Shown here: piece by piece, positions 26,289 through 34,593 of the stretch | How positions within the stretch are numbered: the stretch's first letter is position 1 | How the letters are laid out: each line of letters begins with the position of its first letter | Assembly: GCA_008364785.1 (NCBI GenBank) | Contig: VTTJ01000013.1 | Location: 26,142-90,141 of the forward strand | DNA length: 64,000 bases | Origin: Bacillus sp. BGMRC 2118 | Lineage (GTDB): Bacteria > Bacillota > Bacilli > Bacillales > SA4 | Direction: 5' to 3' | The notes under the pieces: model-generated | Databases searched by the model: none | The model's input: the letters and a program-made list of their open reading frames with translations, nothing else | What the model was told of the DNA's origin: nothing | Position numbers and translations under genes: made by a program

Positions 26289-27263
26289 TTAGTATTTATC
26301 TGTTGTCGCCCCTATTGTTGCTGCCTTAATCATTGGAAGATTGTTATAGTTCTTCAATTCACTAGGTGTTCCTGTCACAACTACCCCAATAATGTGTAAA
26401 TCTTCTTTCTTGACCTCACTCTTACCTTTTGCAATGCTATGGTATATCTCTTCTGCTGCCATTTTATAATCACTATCACCAGATTTTAGCCAATCTAATG
26501 TAGCCAAAAAATTTGATGCCGGATCTGCCTTGGGGTGTTTAGAGTGAGGAAATCCATATGCGTCTGATCCTATTGTTGTATGATCTGTTAGTGTTATCTC
26601 CTTATCTTTATTTTGATCTGAATGATCTTTAATTTTTTCTTCACTGAACGTATCAACCCAATACCATGCCACATTCTCTTTAAAAACCTGTTGTATTTCT
26701 TCTAATGTATATCCCTTATCAAGTGAAAATGCAAATTCAACTAATGTATTCTCATCCATTTCATTTAATAAAGGACGGTCATCAAATACGTTCTTGTAAT
26801 ATACATCTGGATGGTAAAATTCTAATTCCCTCTCACCTAAGTAGTACATAGGGATTCGTTCATCCCCAACAGAACCAGAACCACTAGCACCGTCTGTAGA
26901 TAAGCGCTTTGATGTACCAAAGATTGTGAACACTCTTTCTTGCTTACCCCAGGGAACTGGAACACCAGCAATATCTTTAAAAAATGTTGAAGTCCCAATA
27001 GCAGATACAGGAGTATAGTTATAGCTTGTTCCCTGACTTTCTATATTGGCACCATGTATAGAATTCCAAGCATCATCTACTTGGCCTTTTTGTTCGATTT
27101 TTTTCTGCATTACAAAAGATCCTAGGGCATACAGACCAAATAATACAATTGATGTAACAATGAATGAGATGATGATATTTCTCATTGTAGATTTTCTTTT
27201 TGCCTTTTTAACAAGGTTCATAAAGTCTTTATCATTTGTATGAAAGTCCTTTTCATTTTCCAT
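26289..27263 (-). CDS. membrane anti-sigma factor (Sigma_reg_N/Sigma_reg_C type)
   Basis: The 324-residue protein has a cytoplasmic N-terminal part (FMNLVKKAKRKSTMRNIIIS), one membrane helix (about residues 30-50) and a large external domain of the sigma-regulator C-terminal type, ending in LHIIGVVVTGTPSELKNYNNL. It overlaps the ECF sigma gene by 11 bases. The same architecture occurs in the YhdL-like protein at 45080-46111. It should hold the cognate sigma factor at the membrane. Confidence 0.85.
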   Translation of the reverse strand: MENEKDFHTNDKDFMNLVKKAKRKSTMRNIIISFIVTSIVLFGLYALGSFVMQKKIEQKGQVDDAWNSIHGANIESQGTSYNYTPVSAIGTSTFFKDIAGVPVPWGKQERVFTIFGTSKRLSTDGASGSGSVGDERIPMYYLGERELEFYHPDVYYKNVFDDRPLLNEMDENTLVEFAFSLDKGYTLEEIQQVFKENVAWYWVDTFSEEKIKDHSDQNKDKEITLTDHTTIGSDAYGFPHSKHPKADPASNFLATLDWLKSGDSDYKMAAEEIYHSIAKGKSEVKKEDLHIIGVVVTGTPSELKNYNNLPMIKAATIGATTDKY

Positions 27264-27759
27264 CGCTCATCCTCCGGTATTCTTTTATAAATAAGCTTCT
27301 AGCACGGTGAAGATTTGTTTTCACTGAGCCCTCGCTCATGTTGTACAGAGAAGCAATTTCGCTCATCTTTAGCCCTGTACTATACTTTAATATTAAAAAT
27401 TCTCGATATTTTGGTTTTAACTTACTTAATAATTCATCTAGTTCTTGTTTAATCTCTAGTTGGATTGCTGCCACTTCTGGTGTAAATTCTTCGAATAGTT
27501 CATTGTAATTAAACTTGAGCAAGATATTTTTATGTCTTGCCTTTTTTCGAAAAAAGTCATAATACTGATTCGTTGCAACCCTGAACAACCAACCTTCAAC
27601 ATTTCGAATATCAACAGAATCTATATAGAGTAGGAACTTGTAGGCGGTGTCTTGAGCAATATCCTCTGCATCTTCCTTTGTTGCTCCCATTCTTACTAAG
27701 TAGGATTGTACAATCTTTAGTTGTTCGTATAATTTTTTCTCAATTGTAGAATCATTCAT
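27253..27759 (-). CDS. ECF sigma factor
   Basis: The 168-residue protein has region 2 (SYLVRMGATKEDAEDIAQDTAYKFLLYIDSVDIRNVEGWLFRVATNQYYDFFRKKAR) and region 4 (LKPKYREFLILKYSTGLKMSEIASLYNMSEGSVKTNLHRARSLF). The open frame extends further upstream, but the start is fixed at ATG 27759 by GGGAGGT six bases ahead. It is followed by its membrane anti-sigma gene. An ECF-type promoter just upstream suggests autoregulation. Confidence 0.9.
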   Translation of the reverse strand: MNDSTIEKKLYEQLKIVQSYLVRMGATKEDAEDIAQDTAYKFLLYIDSVDIRNVEGWLFRVATNQYYDFFRKKARHKNILLKFNYNELFEEFTPEVAAIQLEIKQELDELLSKLKPKYREFLILKYSTGLKMSEIASLYNMSEGSVKTNLHRARSLFIKEYRRMSDGK

Positions 27760-27779
27760 CTCATACCTCCCACCTATAC

Positions 27780-27805
27780 GACGTCTCTCAATAAAAAAGG
27801 TTAAC
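27780..27805 (-). promoter_or_regulatory. autoregulated ECF-type promoter
   Basis: On the minus strand GTTAAC (27805-27800) is separated by 16 bases from CGTC (27783-27780), which matches the AAC...CGTC pattern of ECF promoters. It lies 20 bases upstream of the start codon of the ECF sigma gene. Confidence 0.6.
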
Positions 27806-27896
27806 ACTATCTTCATTTTTTTGGTGAGAGATTGGAATAATTTTATATAAATGCTACAAAATAAGGATAATTCACAAGAGAAAGGAGAGTTATAAG

Positions 27897-28145
27897 ATGA
27901 ATACAAAGTATATAGTTTCACTATTATCAATTCTTTTATCAGTTGGCTTCTTGTTTGGATGTAATAATGATGAAGATGTTGTAGATCCTGCTCCAGAAAC
28001 TCCTGAAGTACAAACTCCAGGTATGGATGAAGAAGAGCCTGACTTAGATGAAGAACCATCAGAAGAAGGAAATGAGCAACCTGGCATGGACGAAGAAGAG
28101 CCTGATTTAGACGAGGAGCCTTCTGAAGAAGGAATGAACCGATAA
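27897..28145 (+). CDS. small acidic repeat lipoprotein
   Basis: The 82-residue protein has a lipoprotein signal with lipobox FLFGC (Cys22) and then a highly acidic tail. The tail contains two copies of PGMDEEEPDLDEEPSEEG (about residues 40-79); the repeat is also clear in DNA (28019-28068 and 28079-28128). AAGGAGAG precedes the ATG. It would be an anionic lipid-anchored surface peptide; the function is unknown. It is divergent from the ECF sigma operon. Confidence 0.8.
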   Translation: MNTKYIVSLLSILLSVGFLFGCNNDEDVVDPAPETPEVQTPGMDEEEPDLDEEPSEEGNEQPGMDEEEPDLDEEPSEEGMNR

Positions 28146-28152
28146 GTTAAAG

Positions 28153-28175
28153 AGAAGCCACTTCCTGTGGTTTCT
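28153..28175 (+). terminator. terminator of the acidic lipoprotein gene
   Basis: AGAAGCCAC pairs with GTGGTTTCT (one G-U pair) around a five-base loop, followed by TTTTTTG. Confidence 0.85.
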
Positions 28176-28365
28176 TTTTTTGTTGGGGATATAGATTGGA
28201 TCGTCACAGCTAAAAACACCTCTGCAATTAATTAGGAAATCCTTTAGTATAGCATTATGCTAATATACTAAAATTTACCAAAAGCATTGACACACCAAAC
28301 CTCGGAGGATAGAATTTTAAGTAGTTATTAGTCAAAAGGGAAAATTCAGAAAAAAGAGGTATAGA

Positions 28366-28803
28366 ATGAGCCAAAAGAAAGCCATTGGAAAAGTAGCCAT
28401 TTTGCTTGCGACCTTAACCGAGGAAGAACTAGAGAACTTTAGACCTTTATTGCAAGACGTCACGTATTGCCTGGGCAAGGTTGGTTCAATGAATATGCAA
28501 AAGGTAATTTCTGCTGTTGAAACAGCAGCAAAACGTAATGGTGTTATTCATGATAGCTATTATCGTGAAACTCATGCTCTATACCATGCAATACTTGAGG
28601 CACTCGAAGGAGTGACTAGGGGAAAATCTTCAATTGGTGATATGAGTAGAACTGTTGGTCTCAGATTTGCAATTGTAAGAGGAACTCCTTTTGCTAACAA
28701 GGGTGAAGGTGAATGGTTAGCCATTGCCTTTTATGGAACGATCGGTGCACCAGTCAAAGGATCAGAGCACGAGACGATTGGTTTAGGAATTAATCACATA
28801 TAA
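28366..28803 (+). CDS. hutP: hut operon antiterminator HutP
   Basis: The 145-residue protein matches HutP throughout (KAIGKVAILLATL at the start, VGLRFAIVRGTPF and GTIGAPVKGSEHE in the second half, with the Mg-binding histidine region THALYHAILEAL). With histidine and Mg2+ it binds UAG-rich RNA and prevents termination ahead of hutH. The UAG repeats and terminator follow directly at 28812-28880. Confidence 0.95.
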   Translation: MSQKKAIGKVAILLATLTEEELENFRPLLQDVTYCLGKVGSMNMQKVISAVETAAKRNGVIHDSYYRETHALYHAILEALEGVTRGKSSIGDMSRTVGLRFAIVRGTPFANKGEGEWLAIAFYGTIGAPVKGSEHETIGLGINHI

Positions 28804-28811
28804 AGGAACAA

Positions 28812-28880
28812 TAGCCTATAGTTCTTTAGTTATTAGGAGGCGATGATGGTATTACTATGCCATTGTCGTCTCTTTTTATT
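28812..28880 (+). promoter_or_regulatory. HutP-binding UAG repeats and regulated terminator
   Basis: Four UAG triplets at 28812, 28819, 28827 and 28834 are spaced by 4, 5 and 4 bases. A 13-pair stem follows (28837-28849 with 28860-28872), then TTTTTATTTT. HutP is known to recognise UAG/NAG triplets four bases apart that overlap the terminator. This site therefore controls hutH read-through; the downstream hut genes are elsewhere in this genome segment. Confidence 0.85.
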
Positions 28881-28898
28881 TTAATGGGAGGGAATAGT

Positions 28899-30395
28899 AT
28901 GGTCGAATTAACTGGAAGTACGCTAACGTTAGAGGAAGTTAAGCGAATTTGTTATGACAATGAACTTGTCTCAATAAGTAAAAACAGCATGCAGAAAGTA
29001 AAAGAAAGTAGAGATGCTGTTGATAAAATTGTCTCAGAAAAAAGAACGATTTACGGCATTAATACTGGCTTTGGTAAATTCAGCGATGTCGTCATTGATG
29101 AACATGACGTCAATGATTTACAAAGAAACTTAATCCGTTCTCATGCATGTGGTGTGGGTGAGCCATTTCCCGAGGTTGTATCCAGGGCAATGATTCTTCT
29201 TCGACTTAATGCATTATTAAAAGGCTTTTCTGGTGTAAGACCGATCATCGTTGAACGGCTTGCTGCTTTATTAAATTCTCAAATCCATCCCATCATTCCT
29301 CAGCAAGGGTCACTGGGGGCATCAGGCGATTTAGCACCATTATCCCACCTGGCTCTTGTACTAATGGGAGAAGGAAAGGTGCAAGTTAATGGATTGGTCT
29401 GTAAGACTGAAGAGGTATATAGGAACGAAGGGCTCGCGCCAATTGAATTACAAGCAAAAGAAGGTCTTGCGTTAATTAATGGTACTCAAGCTATGACCGC
29501 AATGGGTGTCGTAAATTGGATTGAGGCAAATGATTTAGCCCTTCAAAGTGAGTGGATTGCTGCCTTAACGATGGAAGGGCTAGAAGGTATTATTGATGCA
29601 TTCCATCCTGCTATTCATGAAGCGAGAGGATATCCAGAGCAAATGGCCGTTGCAGAGAGAATGCGACATCTCCTAGATGGCAGTCAACTAATTACAAAGC
29701 AAGGTGAAAAAAGGGTCCAAGATGCATATTCACTTCGCTGCATCCCTCAAGTTCATGGTGCATCGTGGCAATCGTTAAACTATGTAAAAGAAAAACTGGA
29801 AATCGAGATGAACGCTGCAACCGATAATCCGCTTATTTTTGATAATGGTGAAACCGTCATATCAGGTGGGAACTTTCACGGGCAACCAATAGCCATTGCG
29901 ATGGACTTTATGAAAATTGGAGTTGCAGAGTTTGCGAGTATTTCAGAACGACGAATTGAGAGATTAGTAAACCCGCAGTTAAATGACCTACCACCCTTTC
30001 TAAGTGCCAAGCCGGGCTTACAATCAGGAGCAATGATTATGCAGTACTGCGCAGCAGCTCTCGTATCTGAAAACAAAACACTAGCACATCCTGCAAGTGT
30101 GGATTCAATCCCTTCCTCAGCCAACCAAGAGGATCATGTTAGTATGGGTACCATTGCTTCACGTCATGCCCACATGATTATTCAAAACGTTCGACGCGTT
30201 CTTGCGATTGAATGTATCTGTGCACTTCAGGCTGTTCAATATCGCGGCATAGATAAGATGTCCCCTCAAACGAGGAGTTTTTATGAAGAAGCACGTAAGA
30301 TTGTCCCTTCTATAACAGAAGATCGAGTATTCTCTGAAGATATCGAAAACCTGACAAATTGGTTAAAAAAAAACAACAGTGGACAACGAAAGTGA
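28899..30395 (+). CDS. hutH: histidine ammonia-lyase
   Basis: The 498-residue enzyme contains the Ala-Ser-Gly triad in GSLGASGDLAPLSHLAL (about residue 142) that forms the MIO electrophile. It removes ammonia from L-histidine to give urocanate, the first step of histidine breakdown. The longer open frame begins inside the terminator; the start is ATG 28899 after GGGAGGG. It is the only catalytic hut gene in the forward block; the rest lie convergent at 32.3-36.3 kb. Confidence 0.97.
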   Translation: MVELTGSTLTLEEVKRICYDNELVSISKNSMQKVKESRDAVDKIVSEKRTIYGINTGFGKFSDVVIDEHDVNDLQRNLIRSHACGVGEPFPEVVSRAMILLRLNALLKGFSGVRPIIVERLAALLNSQIHPIIPQQGSLGASGDLAPLSHLALVLMGEGKVQVNGLVCKTEEVYRNEGLAPIELQAKEGLALINGTQAMTAMGVVNWIEANDLALQSEWIAALTMEGLEGIIDAFHPAIHEARGYPEQMAVAERMRHLLDGSQLITKQGEKRVQDAYSLRCIPQVHGASWQSLNYVKEKLEIEMNAATDNPLIFDNGETVISGGNFHGQPIAIAMDFMKIGVAEFASISERRIERLVNPQLNDLPPFLSAKPGLQSGAMIMQYCAAALVSENKTLAHPASVDSIPSSANQEDHVSMGTIASRHAHMIIQNVRRVLAIECICALQAVQYRGIDKMSPQTRSFYEEARKIVPSITEDRVFSEDIENLTNWLKKNNSGQRK

Positions 30396-30425
30396 GTGAA
30401 CTCGTTTATCAATAGAGCATATATA

Positions 30426-30463
30426 AAAAGCAAACTCGTTACAATATCGTGAGTTTGCTTTTT
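30426..30463 (+). terminator. terminator of hutPH
   Basis: AAAAGCAAACTC and GAGTTTGCTTTTT form a stem around a 13-base loop, with a T run after it. Confidence 0.85.
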
Positions 30464-30469
30464 CATTTA

Positions 30470-30660
30470 GGCTCTTTTCAAAAATTTTGTTGTTTCTAGT
30501 ACAAACATTCTGGGTGTACAACCAGTTTTTTGAAGAAAATTGAGGTTGGATTTGAAAAGAGCAACTCTCTTTATGTATAGAAGTTTCTAGCTACTAAGGG
30601 GAAAATCCGGCTTTTGGGATTCTTACGCAAAGCAACTATTTATTCGAAAATAGTCTCCAT
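30470..30660 (+). repeat. structured dispersed repeat, copy A
   Basis: Starts GGCTCTTTTC and contains CTGGGTGTACAACCAG and AAATCCGGCTTTTGGGATT. Related copies lie at 37930-38124 (minus strand), 41890-42087 and 42329-42519. The 5' half closes on itself (GCTCTTTTCAAA with TTTGAAAAGAGC). It begins just after the hutH terminator. Confidence 0.85.
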
Positions 30661-31380
30661 TTAAGACGTAAAAATACTACTAGAAGAATTGGTATTATTT
30701 TTCATTAATTTTTTTCTAATCCAGTATTCCATAATTGCCAAATTTCCTATCAAACTCACCCAAACTGCTGCTACATAACCGATTTGAAAATCATCTAAGG
30801 AATATCCTATTATAGCTGACCAGATACGAAAGGTAACAGCAACAAATGTTACCGCGTAACTTCTATACATCCATTGTTCATGTTTTTGAATCTGTTTCAT
30901 TCTTATGTATTTATACGCCAAATAAGTTGTTACTAGCCATACAATGGATAATGTGAAAAATCCTAATTTGGAAAGCAGTCCACCAAAAGCAAAATAAGAC
31001 AAATATATACCTGTGACACTACTGGCAAAAATGGAAACCACGTAAACTTTTCCTAGATTCCGGTGAAGCATCTTTCTTTTTTGTCGAATTCTATTAAAAA
31101 ATTGAAAAGGTCCTATTAAAATGGCAAGTGAAGCAGTAATAATATGAATTAACAAAATTGAATTCCAAGGCTTGTAATGAAAATCATACATATCCATCCC
31201 CTGAGTAACCAATGTTTCATTAGTTGCAGCAGGATCCAATAATACATATCGAACAATGGCTGAGATGGCCAAAACGAATGCAAATATAAGAATGATTCCA
31301 CTACGAATTTTTATTGTTTTTGATAAGCCCACAGTCATCCCCCCTTGTTTTATAAGTAAATCTTTCAGATCATTATTCAC
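30661..31380 (-). CDS. DUF2306 membrane protein
   Basis: The 239-residue protein has seven or eight membrane helices and DUF2306 features: HIITASLAILIGPFQFFNRIRQKRKMLHRNLGKVYV, and KHEQWMYRSYAVTFVAVTFRIW later on. The conserved histidines suggest a heme- or quinone-related redox membrane fold, but function is not established. The start is uncertain between GTG 31380 and an internal ATG near 31338. Confidence 0.8.
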   Translation of the reverse strand: MNNDLKDLLIKQGGMTVGLSKTIKIRSGIILIFAFVLAISAIVRYVLLDPAATNETLVTQGMDMYDFHYKPWNSILLIHIITASLAILIGPFQFFNRIRQKRKMLHRNLGKVYVVSIFASSVTGIYLSYFAFGGLLSKLGFFTLSIVWLVTTYLAYKYIRMKQIQKHEQWMYRSYAVTFVAVTFRIWSAIIGYSLDDFQIGYVAAVWVSLIGNLAIMEYWIRKKLMKNNTNSSSSIFTS

Positions 31381-31458
31381 CTATTTTCCACCTTATACTT
31401 CACTAATAATATTACGGAAACTTAGGATAAAATATAGATTAGGCAACATCCCTTGTCC

Positions 31459-31626
31459 TTATGGAAAAATGCCTTCACTACACATAGGACAAATATAATG
31501 ATAAACCTGATCCCTATTAAGATGGTATATTGATTGTGCAGTCATCCTAAGATAGAGTCCGGGGCAATCGTTAAAAAATAAACCAATCATAACAAAAAGT
31601 GTTACTCGAATACTATACTTTTTCAT
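31459..31626 (-). CDS. possible small protein with a CPMC motif
   Basis: An open frame of 55 residues (MKKYSIRVTLFVMIGLFFND...) with one hydrophobic segment and a C-terminal YICPMCSEGIF. The ribosome binding site is weak (GTGGAG, very close to ATG). It lies right after a well-supported small membrane gene, so coupling is possible. Not recognised. Confidence 0.35.
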   Translation of the reverse strand: MKKYSIRVTLFVMIGLFFNDCPGLYLRMTAQSIYHLNRDQVYHYICPMCSEGIFP

Positions 31627-31658
31627 TCTCCACTCATTTAGAATAATCATTAAATGAC

Positions 31659-31811
31659 TTATAGATTCAGTAACACAGATCCAAAGTAAAATAGACTCAT
31701 CGCTAAAAATACTACACCAAAAGTAATGATCGGCCTTGGGAGTTTACCCCTAAATTGATAAAGACCCCATCCAATAAGTAGATGTATAAGTAGAAATACA
31801 ATGATAATCAA
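31659..31811 (-). CDS. small membrane protein (50 residues)
   Basis: The TTG start at 31811 lies six bases after AGGGGGTG and opens a frame encoding MIIIVFLLIHLLIGWGLY, a basic loop (FRGKLPRP) and a second hydrophobic segment ending FGSVLLNL. Two membrane helices with a conserved-looking basic turn make this very probably real. It is the third gene in a row of tiny membrane proteins. Confidence 0.65.
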   Translation of the reverse strand: MIIIVFLLIHLLIGWGLYQFRGKLPRPIITFGVVFLAMSLFYFGSVLLNL

Positions 31812-31833
31812 TAATTACACCCCCTATGTCACA

Positions 31834-31974
31834 TTACTTTTTCCTCTTCCCGTAAAGTATGATACCAACAATAATAAGTATGAAAGCTACTAAACACGCA
31901 TTACCTACACCAATTGGGGTTAACAAGCTTATGAATACTATCATTATACCTAAGATAATTAAAAATAATGGCAT
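31834..31974 (-). CDS. small membrane protein (46 residues)
   Basis: The ATG at 31974 follows AGGAGGAG. The protein starts MPLFLIILGIMIVFISLL, has a second hydrophobic segment and ends YGKRKK. Strong ribosome binding site and composition support a real gene of unknown function. It follows the 68-residue gene by 13 bases. Confidence 0.7.
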   Translation of the reverse strand: MPLFLIILGIMIVFISLLTPIGVGNACLVAFILIIVGIILYGKRKK

Positions 31975-31987
31975 GAAAACTCCTCCT

Positions 31988-32194
31988 CTAATCACTTTTT
32001 TTCCCATAATTATTTACTATAGCTACCAGCAAGGCTAGGATTGCTGAGAGTAATAGTACAATTATGGTACCTATAGTATAAATGGCTGTTTCATAAGGAA
32101 GATCACTTGAATAGAAATTCCCTAATATAAAGAAAAGCACAACGTTGATAACCAATATTAGAATGAACACACCGATAATATCTGATTTTGGCAT
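31988..32194 (-). CDS. small membrane protein (68 residues)
   Basis: Two membrane helices (IIGVFILILVINVVLFFILG and a second at residues 40-60). The ATG at 32194 has AGGAGTG at good spacing; five further codons upstream are open but unlikely. First gene of a cluster of three or four tiny membrane proteins between hutG and DUF2306. Unknown function. Confidence 0.7.
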   Translation of the reverse strand: MPKSDIIGVFILILVINVVLFFILGNFYSSDLPYETAIYTIGTIIVLLLSAILALLVAIVNNYGKKSD

Positions 32195-32288
32195 ATAGAC
32201 ACTCCTCATACTGTATTTACTACATAAACTATTCCTTTCCTAGAGTCAGAATCCCTCTAATTTGGGATTCTCATATCTCAGTAAAAAA

Positions 32289-32315
32289 AGAGCCGTACAA
32301 TAAATGTACCACTCT
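32289..32315 (-). terminator. terminator of hutUIG
   Basis: On the minus strand AGAGTGGTACA and TGTACGGCTCT form a stem with one mismatch around a short loop, followed by TTTTTTTAC. Confidence 0.85.
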
Positions 32316-32323
32316 CTTTAACT

Positions 32324-33307
32324 CTATTTCCGCTGTTTATACCCAGTCAAAAAAGACAACATTGTATGCACAGCCGTTTTGATTGTAATTTCATTTTGAT
32401 CTTTATAGGAATCGATACATACCATATCCATTGCTTTTACTTTCGGATGCTTACCCGCTAAGTATACAGCTTCAAATAATTCATCTCGGTACATCCCTCC
32501 AGGTGTAGAAGCAGGCACCCCTGGTCCAAAGCTAATATCTAGTACATCCATATCTACGGTTAAATAGATGGTGTCAACCTTTTGGCTAAGCTCATTCAGT
32601 GCAAGCGTAATCGTATTCTCTATTCCCTGCTTTCTTGCTTGCCTCATCGTTGTATAGTTGACACCAACCTTATCCGCATATTCCTTTAATGACTTCGCGT
32701 TAAAGAAACCATGGAGACCAATATTATATACATCTTCTCCCTTAATCGTCTCTGATTCTATTAAGTTCCGAATTGGCGTACCGTTACTTGGACCGTTATC
32801 GGATAAGTCTCTTAAATCAAAATGTGTATCTAGTTGTAAAATACCGACACGTTCCGTTGAATGAATTTCCTTCCATCCTTTAATGAGCATTGCTGTAATG
32901 GAGTGATCTCCCCCAAGTACGACTGGTAGCACATCAGGATGATACTGCTGCATACTTTTCATCGCCTCACGAATGTTTTCATGGCATTTCGTAATATCTG
33001 TTACATGCTGCTTCACATCTCCAAGATCCACGACCCATAGCTCAGATAAGTCCACATCTTCATCCAAGTTATAGGTGGAGAAATACTTCCATGCTCTGCG
33101 AATGGCATCAGGTGTTTCACTAGCCGCAGAAGCTGAAATGGAAGAACGTGATAATGGTACACCTAGTATGGCTGCATCTACCTTTTGGAGGTCTACATTT
33201 GAATTCATCGGTTCAATCCATTCATGCACTTTTAATTCTGCACCCACTTCAGGTTTTCTCCATGAAAACACAGGTGGATTTAGTTGTGGATATGGGTATT
33301 GTTCCAA
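32324..33307 (-). CDS. hutG: formimidoylglutamase
   Basis: The 327-residue ureohydrolase-fold enzyme has the binuclear Mn ligands in VVLGGDHSIT, LQLDTHFDLRD and LTVDMDVLDISFGPG. It hydrolyses N-formimino-L-glutamate to glutamate and formamide, the last step of the hut pathway. The TTG start lies within the end of hutI (28-base overlap), after GGAGGG. Confidence 0.95.
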   Translation of the reverse strand: MEQYPYPQLNPPVFSWRKPEVGAELKVHEWIEPMNSNVDLQKVDAAILGVPLSRSSISASAASETPDAIRRAWKYFSTYNLDEDVDLSELWVVDLGDVKQHVTDITKCHENIREAMKSMQQYHPDVLPVVLGGDHSITAMLIKGWKEIHSTERVGILQLDTHFDLRDLSDNGPSNGTPIRNLIESETIKGEDVYNIGLHGFFNAKSLKEYADKVGVNYTTMRQARKQGIENTITLALNELSQKVDTIYLTVDMDVLDISFGPGVPASTPGGMYRDELFEAVYLAGKHPKVKAMDMVCIDSYKDQNEITIKTAVHTMLSFLTGYKQRK

Positions 33308-34575
33308 ACTAACGTCCCTCCATTTACAACAACTTTGCCAGCTTTTATGACAGTATCTACATGATTCACACCATATTGATATTGAAGCACCATGTAATTA
33401 GGCACATCAAAAATCGTAATGTCTGCTTTCTTCCCTTTTTCGAGGCTTCCTATCTCATGTCCACGGTTAATAGCATGTGCAGCATTTATTGTGGCAGCGG
33501 TTAGTACTTCTGCGGGACTCATCCCCATCTTCACACACCCTAAATTCATGATAAAGGGTAGAGATACCGTTGGAGATGAACCTGGATTACAATCAGTTGA
33601 TAATGCTACTGGAACGCCCGCATCAATCATCTTGCGCCCATTTGCTGAATCTGCCATTAAGAAAAATGCTGTACCTGGAAGTAACACAGCAATGACACCT
33701 TTTTCTGCCATAATGGAAATTCCTTTGTCTGATGCACGTAATAGGTGATCTGCCGAAATTGCTCCAATTGATGCTGCAAGTTCTGCGCCTTCATAAGGTT
33801 CGATTTCATCAGCATGAATTTTAGGTATTAATCCGTATTCCTTTCCAGCCTCAAGAATTCGTCTTGTTTGTTCTGGAGTAAATACTCCTCTTTCACAAAA
33901 TACGTCATTAAACTCAGCCAGTTTTCTCTTTGCGATTTCTGGAATCATCTCATTGATCACAATATCTACAAACTCATCTGGGTTTTCTTTATACTGCCCG
34001 GGAACTGCGTGTGCTCCCATAAAAGTATGAACAAGGTCAATTGGGTGTTTTTCACTCAACTCATGTGCCACTTCCAATTGTTTGACTTCATACTCAAGCT
34101 TTAAACCATATCCACTCTTTGCCTCAACTGTTGTCACACCATGCAACAGAAAACGCTGAAGTCTCTCAAAGCTTTCCTCGAAAAGCTGTTCGTGAGTAGC
34201 TTTTTGGGTTGCTCTCGTAGACGCATGAATACCGCCACCGTTATTCATTATTTCCATATACGTGGCACCACGAAGTCTCATATCAAATTCATTTTCTCTC
34301 GTACCACTGTGTACTAAATGAGTATGTGGGTCAACTAATCCAGGTGTGACAAGCTTTCCTGATGCATCAATTATATCTGCCTCATGCAGTTTTGCTTCAT
34401 AAGCCTGCAGTACCTCTTCATCTGTTCCAACCATTGCAATCAGACCATTTTCTATCCATACACTACCGTTCTCGATGATATTCAACTCTCCCATGTGCTT
34501 TCCTGTTCGAGGAGAATGAGAGCTTCCGCTTAATGTTACTAGCTCACTGGCATTTCGGATAAAGATTGGTTTCAT
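33280..34575 (-). CDS. hutI: imidazolonepropionase
   Basis: A 431-residue amidohydrolase-fold enzyme with metal ligands in VDPHTHLVHSGTRENEF, FMGAHAVP, KIHADEIEP and LSTDCNPGSSPT. It opens imidazolone-5-propionate to formiminoglutamate. ATG 34575 is chosen, since upstream GTG codons give too short a distance to a ribosome binding site. Middle gene of hutU-hutI-hutG. Confidence 0.96.
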   Translation of the reverse strand: MKPIFIRNASELVTLSGSSHSPRTGKHMGELNIIENGSVWIENGLIAMVGTDEEVLQAYEAKLHEADIIDASGKLVTPGLVDPHTHLVHSGTRENEFDMRLRGATYMEIMNNGGGIHASTRATQKATHEQLFEESFERLQRFLLHGVTTVEAKSGYGLKLEYEVKQLEVAHELSEKHPIDLVHTFMGAHAVPGQYKENPDEFVDIVINEMIPEIAKRKLAEFNDVFCERGVFTPEQTRRILEAGKEYGLIPKIHADEIEPYEGAELAASIGAISADHLLRASDKGISIMAEKGVIAVLLPGTAFFLMADSANGRKMIDAGVPVALSTDCNPGSSPTVSLPFIMNLGCVKMGMSPAEVLTAATINAAHAINRGHEIGSLEKGKKADITIFDVPNYMVLQYQYGVNHVDTVIKAGKVVVNGGTLVWNNTHIHN

Positions 34576-34593
34576 CACCTTCACCGCCTTTCA

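Noticed and set aside
27760..28059. Ninety-residue upstream extension of the ECF sigma factor
   Set aside because: It overlaps the divergent lipoprotein gene and the ECF promoter; ATG 27759 has a proper ribosome site.
28857..28898. Longer start of HutH
   Set aside because: The extension begins in the regulated terminator; ATG 28899 has GGGAGGG and matches the family length.
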